NCBI GenBank assembly: GCA_001275005.1
Contig: JWZX01003392.1
Coordinates: 1-43,640 of the forward strand
Source: Chrysochromulina tobinii
Taxonomy: Eukaryota; Haptophyta; Prymnesiales; Chrysochromulinaceae
Length of the DNA stretch: 43,640 bases
Direction of reading: 5' to 3'
Made by a program: the position numbers and the translations under genes. Numbering within the stretch: position 1 is the stretch's first letter; each line of letters opens with the position of its first letter. The notes below the pieces were generated by a model that worked only from the letters and a program-made list of their open reading frames with translations, did no database searches and was not told where the DNA came from. This document shows positions 8,693 to 16,489 of this stretch, piece by piece.

Positions 8693-10087
8693 ATGAATTC
8701 GCTCGCCATGCGCCGCGCCGCTCGCACCGCAGCGCGGAGGGCGTACAGCACCCTGCCTGCGCAGCAGCCGACGCTGGTGTCGACGCTGCCCAATCAGCTC
8801 CGCGTGGCCAGTGAATCGACCGGCGGAGCGACCGCCACGGTCGGCGTGTGGATTGACACAGGCAGCCGCTACGAGACGGACGCCAACAACGGCGTCGCGC
8901 ACTTCCTAGAGCATATGGCTTTCAAGGGCACCAAAAAGCGCTCGCAGCTCGCTCTGGAGGTGGAGGTGGAGAACATGGGTGCGCAACTGAACGCGTACAC
9001 ATCACGCGAGCAGACGGTCTACTACGCCAAGGTGCTCAAGGAGGATGTGCCGAAGGCGGTCGAGCTGCTGTCTGACATCCTGACAAACTCGACCTTCTCG
9101 GCGGCGGCGGTTGAGCGCGAGCGCGACGTCATCCTGCGCGAGATGGAGGAGGTCGAGAGCATGACCGAGGAGGTCATCTTCGACATGCTGCACGAGGTCG
9201 CGTACGTCGGCACGCCGCTCGCGCGTACCATCCTCGGGCCTGAGGCGAACATCAAGGCCATCTCCGCCGACGACATCAAGGCCTACATCGCCACCCACTA
9301 CACTGCGCCGCGCATGGTGGTGGCCGCCTCGGGCGCGGTGGACCACGATGAGCTGGTCAAGCTCTCTGGCGATTTCTTTGGCAAGGTGCCCACGGAGGCG
9401 CCCGCCGGCTACGCGATTGAGCACACGCCCTCGCTCTTCAGCGGCGGCGACGTGCGCGACTACAACGACGACATGAACGTGGGCCACTTCGCGTTGGCCT
9501 TCGAGGGCCTCAAGTGGACGGACCCCGACATCTTCACGCTGATGCTCACGCAGTCGCTCATCGGCACCTTTGATGCCAAAAAGGGCGGCTCCGCGTTCAG
9601 CTCCGCCAAGCTCGCATCGGAGCTCTCGAAGCTCGACTGCGGCGTCGAGCTTTTCCAGCCCTTCTGCACGTGCTACAACGACACAGGCCTCTTCGGCGTC
9701 TACTTCACGTCGAACATGAGCAAAAAGGAGTCTGTCGACGACCTGTTCAGCACCATCCAGGAGGAGCTCGTGGCGCTCACCACGGGCACCGCCGACGAGG
9801 ATCTGCAGATGGCCAAGAACCAGCTCAAGTACAACTTGATGCTGCAGATGGATGGCACCTCGGCCAAAACGGAGGAGATCGGCCGGCACATGCTCGCCTA
9901 CGGCCGCAGGATCAGCCTCGCCGAGACCTTTGCGCGCATCGACGAGATCGAGCCGGCGGACGTGCAGCGCGTGACCGAGAAGGTCATCTGGGATCAGGAG
10001 ATCGCCTTCGCCGGCATGGGCCCGAACCTCAAGTACGTCTTCGACATCAACGGCCTGCGCCGCGGCACATTCTGGAACCGCCTGTGA
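8693..10087 (+). CDS. PMPCB: Mitochondrial processing peptidase beta subunit
   Basis: M16-family zinc metallopeptidase that removes targeting peptides in the mitochondrial matrix. The leader (MNSLAMRRAARTAARRAYST) is a typical Arg/Ala mitochondrial presequence with an RAY/ST cleavage-like end. The inverted zinc motif HFLEH (H70, E73, H74) is intact and is followed by MAFKGT, and the distal acidic region ERERDVILREMEEVE supplies the third ligand. An intact HxxEH marks the catalytic beta subunit rather than alpha. The 464-aa length is normal and there is no intron. In many protists and plants this subunit also serves as core 1 of the cytochrome bc1 complex, so a dual role is possible. Start 8693 is the first ATG; 8708 is an in-frame alternative. 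Confidence 0.95.
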   Translation: MNSLAMRRAARTAARRAYSTLPAQQPTLVSTLPNQLRVASESTGGATATVGVWIDTGSRYETDANNGVAHFLEHMAFKGTKKRSQLALEVEVENMGAQLNAYTSREQTVYYAKVLKEDVPKAVELLSDILTNSTFSAAAVERERDVILREMEEVESMTEEVIFDMLHEVAYVGTPLARTILGPEANIKAISADDIKAYIATHYTAPRMVVAASGAVDHDELVKLSGDFFGKVPTEAPAGYAIEHTPSLFSGGDVRDYNDDMNVGHFALAFEGLKWTDPDIFTLMLTQSLIGTFDAKKGGSAFSSAKLASELSKLDCGVELFQPFCTCYNDTGLFGVYFTSNMSKKESVDDLFSTIQEELVALTTGTADEDLQMAKNQLKYNLMLQMDGTSAKTEEIGRHMLAYGRRISLAETFARIDEIEPADVQRVTEKVIWDQEIAFAGMGPNLKYVFDINGLRRGTFWNRL

Positions 10088-10210
10088 GCCTCTCCCGAAT
10101 CGGGAACGTGTCCCTGAGAGACTCGTTGGAACCGCCAGTGAGTCTCGCGCAGGGGTCGCAATTCGGTGCGCGCTCGAGCGTGCAATGCAGAAAGCCGCTC
10201 GGGCAGGTTC

Positions 10211-10235
10211 GTCCACGTGGACGCGTCCACGTGGC
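10211..10235. promoter_or_regulatory. Paired G-boxes (CACGTG) in palindromic context
   Basis: GTCCACGTGGAC is a perfect 12-bp palindrome, followed after ACGCGT-like overlap by a second CCACGTGG. CACGTG is the classic core bound by bHLH and bZIP dimers. Two copies 15 bp apart suggest a site, but short palindromes are frequent in GC-rich DNA. Confidence 0.35.
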
Positions 10236-10787
10236 AGGTCCAGGTGGCCCTGCTTGGCGTCTGACTTGTCTGTGAGATGGCGTGGATGTGTGCTGTCTCG
10301 ACGAGGGCGTGCATTGGTGGGTGCAGGCCGCGCGGCGATACAGCCCCCCCGGGTGGATTGTATTGGGAAACCCACGGGTCGGTTGCATGAACAGGATGGT
10401 CACAGGACCGAGATCCCATGCGAGGTCCGATGTGGCCGCTGGACGTTCCGTGACGTCAACGCGGCGTTGTGCAATCCTTGTGTGTATTGGTTCCCGCCCG
10501 GGTCCTTGCGCAGCGTAGCGGCGTCGGGGCGGCGCGCTTCGGCCTGAGCCACGTGTAGTGTGCGCGAAAGCAATGCGGGACTTTTTTTACGTCGGCCCCT
10601 GTCGGCGGGCGACAGCAAGTCAGAAACGGCACCACCCTGACTCGTCTGTGTGCATGTGCGCTCGACAGCGTCGACACGACCATGGACACGACCCGCCCGT
10701 CGGGACGGTCCCGTCCATGGCAATTGCCGAATTGGTCCATGGTCCCGTCGCGCGGGGGGCCCCCGCGTGGCGTCCGGTCTGGCGGTG

Positions 10788-10811
10788 GAGACCCGCGGGG
10801 CGCCGGGTCTC
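10788..10811. other. Perfect 8-bp-stem hairpin
   Basis: GAGACCCG and CGGGTCTC flank a short GC-rich loop. It lies about 100 bp upstream of the first ATG of the Cys-rich gene and could be in its 5' leader. Confidence 0.5.
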
Positions 10812-10910
10812 TCACATATCTCAACATATGATATAGACACGGCACATGTACAACTACAATGCCATGAATGCTTACATTCACAATCATGGAGTTGTCCGCG
10901 CACTGCCAAC

Positions 10911-11935
10911 ATGACCACCACCGCGACCTGTAAAAGCTGTTCCGAGTCCTTTCCCCCAGTGCTTTGCGGCGACGGTCGGACGACGGTATATGGCAGCACC
11001 GTTCGCGAATGCAGCCGCTTTTACACGGCCGCCAGGGCCTTTGACACCACGATCCGGCAGTGGACCGTGGTTTACAATTCGACCGCAGCTGAGCTGTACC
11101 CCGGCTGCCGTCAAGCGCTCGAGACTTTCTTCTGTTCGCAGGAGGAGGTTTACCGCGACGATGGCGTCGAGCCCTCGGCTTGCAGCGCGTACCGTCGGCC
11201 GGATCACACCAACGTGCACCGCTGTCTCGCCTTCTGCCCAGCGATCCGCGACACCTGCCCTGCGGCCGCATATGCGTACTGCCAGGAGCGCTGCCGCTCA
11301 TTGCACGTGCCCGACTACTGCAATGTTATCGAGGTTGTTGGGCTCGAGCATAGCCGCTACCCGCCTGACACAGTCGACATAATGAATCTGTACCGTATTG
11401 AGCAGGAGGCAGACACTGCACTGCTGCGCAACGGCCGGCCTTACTACCGTTCCATACCGGCTCGACGGTATGGCGGGCAGTATGGAGCGGGAGGTGGTGG
11501 GAGCACGACGAAGCAAGAGTACTTTCTGTATTCGACGCAGATCCGCGGCTTCCCCGAGTGGCTCCTCGACACGAATGACGAGGATTCTGACGGGGCCGTC
11601 GCCTTCGTGTCGGATGCGAACATGGAGCCGTCGAAAATCAACTCGGACTGTAAGCTGCCCGCCACGAGAGCACTGCACCTCTACCGCCCATCGTAGCTGC
11701 ACCTGCTCCCGCGCGCCTCTCACCGTACGGATCCGCATGTGCAGGGAACGTGTGGTCACCGAGTAAGAGAGTGTGGACGGGCGAGCCAATGCACATCATC
11801 TGCCACGAGGAAGGGATGACCAGCAGCGCCTCGCTGAGGAGGACGAGCGGCATGCTCGCCGCGAGTATGGTCGGGCTGGTGCTACCCTTGGCTACGCTCA
11901 GCTGCTTGAGGAGGCGACGGCATCACCAGTACTAA
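10911..11935 (+). CDS. Cys-rich, Frizzled-CRD-like type I membrane protein, one intron
   Basis: Exon 1 runs to 11649 and exon 2 is 11745-11935. The 95-nt intron (11650-11744) is canonical, GTAAGC..GTGCAG, phase 1, rebuilding a TGG codon. Exon 1 is a Cys-rich ectodomain starting CKSC, with GCRQALETFFCSQ followed by CLAFCPAIRDTC, CQERC and a final C. This spacing resembles the Frizzled cysteine-rich domain (C..L.FFC, C..C.....C), the lipid/Wnt-binding fold of animal receptors. Exon 2 gives one transmembrane segment (SGMLAASMVGLVLPLATLS) and a tiny basic tail RRRRHHQY, so the product is a single-pass surface protein, not a seven-helix receptor. No signal peptide precedes ATG 10911, although the frame is open from 10650; an upstream exon is probably missing and the start is doubtful. 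The CRD assignment is by Cys pattern only. Confidence 0.65.
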
Positions 11936-12424
11936 AGCCTCCAAAGCTCCTGTGCGGACACGATCCCCGACCGCCCGCGCCGAGCGACACACGTCACGCC
12001 GTCAACCGTCATGCGCACGTGTGGCACGTGCAGGTGACAGTCTGTGTGCTGACACCTGGACTGCTCCGCTGTGTGTGTGTCCTCTTTCTAACATCTTTCC
12101 TATCGGTAGTCGAGACGAGAGTTTCCACCCGCCGCTCGCGCCCTGTGCCGTGTGCGGGACCGGCGGGGCTACACACGGGGGCGGGGGGGAGGTATCGTCT
12201 TTCTGGATTCACACACTATCCCCACCACCTGATTTTGAACTCAGTGATTGACCCAAAGGGGTAGGGGGAGGTATTCTTTCTGGATTCACACACTATCCCC
12301 ATCACCTGATTTTGAATTCAGTGCGCGCTCGTGCCACTGGGACCGGCGCCGTCCGCCGTGCCATCTTTCGCTATGTCTCGACGACCGGACGTGTAGACAC
12401 GTGCATAAGCATGTCTCTTTCCTG
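11936..12424. other. Intergenic, convergent 3' ends with tandem duplication
   Basis: Separates the Cys-rich gene (+) from the TPR-hydroxylase gene (-), both ending here. Apart from the duplication at 12184-12323 and G-rich runs no feature was recognised. Confidence 0.5.
12184..12323 (+). repeat. Tandem duplication, ~60-bp copies
   Basis: Two copies (about 12184-12246 and 12262-12323) share GGGGAGGTAT, TCTTTCTGGATTCACACACT, ATCCCCA(C/T)CACCTGATTTT and GAA(C/T)TCAGTG, differing by a few substitutions and a small indel. The high identity indicates a recent duplication, in a 3' UTR or intergenic position. Confidence 0.9.
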
Positions 12425-13846
12425 CTAATCGGCCTGTCCCTCAGCCTCACCCCTCTCCCAAGCAGAAGAAAGTGAGGCTGAGGGTCCCACCGAGGCAGGA
12501 GCTTGGTGCAGCTTCTTCAGCTTCGCCTTTTCGCGCTTCTTCTTGTTCATCGCAGCATTCTTACCGGTCGACGGAGTATCACCATCTGACTCCGTTTCCC
12601 TCTCCGCCGCCTCTGCCCCTGGCTCCGCGTCTGTTGCTTCTCGAGCTGAGCCCTTTGCCACGGGCGGCGCGGACGGCGCAGCATTCACAAGAATCCAATG
12701 GTTGGCGCCCCACTTCTCGCCTTCGAGGACGCGGCAGCCGGCGTGCACCGCCGTCGGGTCGACCGCCCCCGACTCGTCGTGGTTGTAGAAGAGCAGCGCC
12801 GAGCCTCTACGCGGCTTGACAATGAGGCCCAGACCATGGGCCGCCGGCTCTGCGAGTTTCATGGCCTCTCCAGGAGTCATCGCCTTGTCGGCAGCGGGGA
12901 AGGCAGTCTCTCCGCCGCGGGGCACGTCATTCAGGTAGTAGAAGGCCGTGAGCAGCCGCGAGTGGAATTTGGACGAGTCGTGATGCATGCTGAATGTGGC
13001 GTTCGTCGAGTAATGGACTACCTGCAGGTCCTCAGAGCGTTCCACTTGCGGCAATGGGAGATTCGTCAAGGCAGCGAGCCGTCGCTGCAGCTCGGGCAGA
13101 AGGGCGTCCTCGGCCGCGCCGAGGAAGACGGACGATGAGGTCCGCTCCGCCTTGCTCGCGTCGCCCATCACCAGCGAGCCCTTGAGCCGCGTCCGCGCGA
13201 GCGCCACGATCCTATCGCACTCGTCTGCGGTCAGAAAGTGGTCAACTCGGAACACGAGCGGCTTCAGCGCGAGCGTCTCCATCTCGCAGCGCGTGCCATC
13301 CGGCAGCTCGAGCGTGCGCACGTGCCCGATCTCGACGCCCTCCCATCGAAAGGACGCTGCCGCCGATGTTGCCGCCGCGGGTGCGCCCCCGCCGCTCGGC
13401 GTGCTGCCGCCGCCTGCCAATACTTCCGCTAGCTGGTATTGCGTCCTTGCGTCGTCTAGCTGCTGCAGGGATGAGAGGATATTGCCAAGCAAATGGTGCG
13501 CGGCTGCGTAGCCGTCTTTGTGCGCGATGGCCTGCTCGCAGAGCTGCTGTGCCTCGGGTAGGTGCTCATCGCCGCGTTCACTCAAGATGATTGCCAGGTT
13601 GTAGTGCGCCTCCGCATACTCAGGCTTGAGCTTGATCGCTTTCCTCCACGACGCTTCGGCGTCGAGCTTCTTGCCCTGCGATAGAAAAATGGCCGCGACA
13701 TTATTGTGAACGGCTGCAATTCCCGGGTTGATGGCGATCACCTCCTGGTAGGAGGCGAGCGCAGCCTGAAGGTTGTGCGATCGGTGGGCGTCTACGGCGG
13801 CCTGGTAATGCGTCATGAGAAGCTGCTGCTGCTGTTGCGCCGCCAT
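12425..13846 (-). CDS. TPR-prolyl 4-hydroxylase (2OG-Fe(II) dioxygenase)
   Basis: About 473 aa from ATG 13846; the frame extends upstream only by a GTG. Residues 1-140 are about three TPR units (for example AAVHNNVAAIFLSQGKKLDA and AHYNLAIILSERGDE). After a Gly/Ala-rich linker comes a prolyl-4-hydroxylase alpha-type double-stranded beta-helix: substrate loop SSVFLG, iron ligands H-x-D in SMHHDSSKF, FYYLNDVPRGGETAFP typical of P4H, and distal HAGCRVLEGEKWGANHW with the iron His and the 2-oxoglutarate-binding Lys. All active-site residues are present, so hydroxylation of prolines in target proteins using 2-oxoglutarate, O2 and iron is expected. No signal peptide is seen, unlike ER collagen P4Hs, so it may act in the cytosol or nucleus. 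The Lys-rich tail (KNAAMNKKKREKAKLKKL) could be a nuclear signal. Confidence 0.9.
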   Translation of the reverse strand: MAAQQQQQLLMTHYQAAVDAHRSHNLQAALASYQEVIAINPGIAAVHNNVAAIFLSQGKKLDAEASWRKAIKLKPEYAEAHYNLAIILSERGDEHLPEAQQLCEQAIAHKDGYAAAHHLLGNILSSLQQLDDARTQYQLAEVLAGGGSTPSGGGAPAAATSAAASFRWEGVEIGHVRTLELPDGTRCEMETLALKPLVFRVDHFLTADECDRIVALARTRLKGSLVMGDASKAERTSSSVFLGAAEDALLPELQRRLAALTNLPLPQVERSEDLQVVHYSTNATFSMHHDSSKFHSRLLTAFYYLNDVPRGGETAFPAADKAMTPGEAMKLAEPAAHGLGLIVKPRRGSALLFYNHDESGAVDPTAVHAGCRVLEGEKWGANHWILVNAAPSAPPVAKGSAREATDAEPGAEAAERETESDGDTPSTGKNAAMNKKKREKAKLKKLHQAPASVGPSASLSSAWERGEAEGQAD

Positions 13847-14463
13847 TGGCACGAGCAGGAGAGCGAAGAGAAAATGAGAAAATGCCGTGTTTGGCGCGCG
13901 CGTTGTCGTCGTCGACGTCAGCGAGCACTACACGAGCCCACCAACTCTACCTACGAACCACAAGGGGTCGGACGCCATGTCGCGGAATCACGCCGCCGAA
14001 AATTACATCCCTCATCATGGGGGCTCCCAGGCGCGGCAGGCCCCCCGCTCCTGTGGGGAAACGCAAAGGCCTGCGAGAATTCATTCTTTATGAAAACACA
14101 CAACACTCGTCGCCGAAACCACTTGCGCGCTCATTAACATGCCTTACGGAAGAACGTATGGAAGTTTCAATACACAAAATAGTGTTCACACACCGATACG
14201 GCATTACCGCTAAACATTGCACGCGGCTCCCCCCTCGCCTGTCCCGTCGGGTCCTGCCTCCTGCTGGCTCCTGCGTAACGTATTGGTGAGGTCAACCAAA
14301 CTCCGAAGGTACCGACTGATGTTGTGTGTTGACTGTATTGTCATGCTCCACTCACTGTTGTAATCGTCCACTGTTGTATGGTGTTGTATGGTGTTGTATG
14401 TTTCACTGACGACTGCGCGTGTGTGCGAGTGCGTCACCCGAGCCGGCGCGCGTTTCTTCCCGT
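13847..14463. other. Spacer upstream of TPR-hydroxylase gene
   Basis: Lies between the start of the hydroxylase gene and the stop of the propeller-protein gene, both on the minus strand. A GTGTTGTATG unit is tandemly repeated three times at about 14371-14400. No gene or RNA recognised. Confidence 0.5.
14371..14400 (+). repeat. 10-11-bp tandem repeat, three copies
   Basis: TGTTGTATGG-type units repeated three times in the spacer. Small enough to be replication slippage. Confidence 0.8.
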
Positions 14464-16221
14464 TTATCGACCTGTTGAAGTGTCGAGCTGCTGCGGCTCC
14501 AGCACGGCATGGCTCACGCTCGCAATTGAGCTCCCAGCCGCCACGCTCCCAGCACCGCTGCCACAGCAACCACGAGACTTGCTGCCCTTGCAGCGTGGGC
14601 CTTGCGCGATCGCGCCTACCGAGCAGGGCAGCGCCTCAGACGGTGGACGTGCAGGGACGTGACCAGGCGCGTCCTCAACTAGGAATACAATCTTAGTCCG
14701 CTGCTTGAAGCGGTGCTCGAGCAGCTGCAGATCAAGCTGGGCGCGGTCGCGCGAGACTCGCAAGTGTTCACTGTGGCGGCACTGGCGACGAAAGCCGCAC
14801 GCCAACAGCAGCCCCAGAAGAAGTGCCAGGCTGGAGGCAAGGGCTGCGACCACGACTGGTAGTGATAGGGACCAGGGCGGCGTATGTGGCAGGGCTCGCG
14901 GCCAGGGCGGGGGTGGTATTAGTAAAGCAGCAAAGCAAGTGGCTGCGTTCCCAAAGCTTGTCAGCGACGTCGAGCCGAACGAGGCCCTACCCATAAAGTA
15001 ACCCGTCACAAGCGCAGATCCGCTGCCGCCATCATACGCGATGCCCCAGCCTGTTGTATAGAACGTGCCGCCCGCCTGGACGACCCAGTCGATGAAGCCC
15101 GCCGCTGTCACGTGCATCACAAAAGCGTCGGACAAACCTTGGCTTGTGAACGACGTCGAGTCGAAAAATGCAGTTTCGCTGAAGTAGCCCGTCACGAGAG
15201 CACCGCCCACGCCATCGTACGCGATGCCGAGGCCTTCGTCATCCAACGTGCCGCCCGCCTGGACGGCCCAGTCGATGGCGCCCGATGCCGTCACATGCAT
15301 CACGAAAATGTCGGAACCGCCTCGGCTTGCGAGCAACGTGGAGCCGAAGAATGAACTGCCGGTAAAGTAGCCCGTCACGAGAGCGCCACCCGCGCCATCG
15401 TACGCTATGCCGTTGGGTACGTCGAAGTACCTGCCGCCCGCCTGGACGGCCCAGTCGACGGTGCCCGACGCCGTCACGTGCATCACAAACGCATCGAAAC
15501 TGCCGCTGGATGTGAGGGACGTCGCGCCAAACAATGCTTTGCTTGTGAAGAAGCCTGTCACGAGAGCACCCCCCGTGCCGTCATGTGCGATTCCGCTGCC
15601 TCGAACCTCGGATAAAGTCGGATGATTGGAATCAGAGGACGCGTCACCTACCTGGATGGCCCAGTCGATGGCCCCCGATGCCTTCACGTGCATCACGAAA
15701 GCGTCGAAAAAGCCTCGGCTTGTGAGCAATGTGGAGCCGAACGATGCAACGCCGCGAAAGTCGCCCGTCACGAGAGCACCACCCGCGCCATCGTACGCTA
15801 TGCCGTTGGCTAGGCTGTAAGACTCGCCACCCGCCTGGACGGCCCAGTCGATGGTGCCCGACGCCGTTACATGCATCACAAAAACATCGAAACTGCTGCT
15901 TGACGTGAGCGTCGTCGCGCCAAACAATGCATTGCCGTCGAAGGAGCCCGTCACGAGAGCACCGCCCGCGCCATCGGTGGCGATGCCGGAGCTTCTCACG
16001 TCAGATGTACCGTCCACCTGCATGGCCCAGTCCAAGGAGCCCGACGCGTTCACGTGCAGCACGAAAGCGTCAGCGTCGCCTGGGCTTTCGAGGGACAGCG
16101 AACCGAACGATGCCTTGCCTTTGAAGTCACCCGTCACGAGAGCACCGCCCGCGCCATCGTAAACGAGTCCGAAGCCACGGACATAATCCGTACCGCTCGC
16201 CTGGACGGCCCAGGGGTACAT
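14464..16221 (-). CDS. Seven-repeat SBBP beta-propeller membrane protein, N-terminus incomplete
   Basis: 585 aa in the open frame. Residues 1 to about 435 are seven repeats of about 61 residues, each with a DGAGGALVTG core, a FG(S/A)T strand, a DAFVMHV strand and an ASG-(T/A)IDWAVQAGG end. This is the SBBP (beta-propeller) repeat pattern, and seven copies would close a seven-bladed propeller. A Pro-rich spacer, one strong transmembrane helix (about 451-477, LPVVVAALASSLALLLGLLL) and a roughly 108-residue tail with Cys follow. Topology therefore suggests an extracellular or luminal propeller with a cytoplasmic tail. ATG 16221 begins in the middle of a first repeat and there is no signal peptide, so an upstream exon is likely missing; a CAG acceptor-like site lies just upstream. 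Function unknown; protein-binding or adhesion is a guess from the fold. Confidence 0.8.
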   Translation of the reverse strand: MYPWAVQASGTDYVRGFGLVYDGAGGALVTGDFKGKASFGSLSLESPGDADAFVLHVNASGSLDWAMQVDGTSDVRSSGIATDGAGGALVTGSFDGNALFGATTLTSSSSFDVFVMHVTASGTIDWAVQAGGESYSLANGIAYDGAGGALVTGDFRGVASFGSTLLTSRGFFDAFVMHVKASGAIDWAIQVGDASSDSNHPTLSEVRGSGIAHDGTGGALVTGFFTSKALFGATSLTSSGSFDAFVMHVTASGTVDWAVQAGGRYFDVPNGIAYDGAGGALVTGYFTGSSFFGSTLLASRGGSDIFVMHVTASGAIDWAVQAGGTLDDEGLGIAYDGVGGALVTGYFSETAFFDSTSFTSQGLSDAFVMHVTAAGFIDWVVQAGGTFYTTGWGIAYDGGSGSALVTGYFMGRASFGSTSLTSFGNAATCFAALLIPPPPWPRALPHTPPWSLSLPVVVAALASSLALLLGLLLACGFRRQCRHSEHLRVSRDRAQLDLQLLEHRFKQRTKIVFLVEDAPGHVPARPPSEALPCSVGAIAQGPRCKGSKSRGCCGSGAGSVAAGSSIASVSHAVLEPQQLDTSTGR

Positions 16222-16489
16222 GCACGCCCTGGGCCCTGACCTTCCTAGGAGAGTGCTGGTTTATGCAAAGGACCCTCGCGATAAAACTATCGTGCTATTT
16301 TTAGCCCGACTGTTAACGAAACCCGGACCTCACTCTGAGCACGTGTTCAAATTTGGACGCTGATGAACATCCGTTACCGTAGTCTCTGCCGCTTCTCTCC
16401 CGCCAATCCACGGTCTGAAAAACAGCGCACGCTCCCGCGTCACCCGGGTCAGGGACTTGCTCATCCTGCCCGCGAAGGGTTGCCCCATA

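Larger units (their letters stand above)
10088..10910. other. Intergenic region rich in palindromes
   Basis: No gene recognised. It contains a local duplication (TGGAACCGCC near 10074 and 10129), two CACGTG boxes in a perfect palindrome, a dense group of CCATGG-centred inverted repeats at about 10680-10745, a GC palindrome near 10749-10768, and a hairpin at 10788-10811. The missing 5' exon or signal peptide of the downstream Cys-rich gene should lie here but was not found. Confidence 0.5.

Noticed and set aside
9002-10375. 457-codon minus-strand open frame
   Set aside because: Antisense shadow of the MPP-beta gene.
12425-16221. Giant-virus or bacterial insertion (P4H, SBBP propeller)
   Set aside because: Such genes occur in viruses and bacteria, but base composition matches the neighbours and no viral or mobile hallmark gene is nearby.
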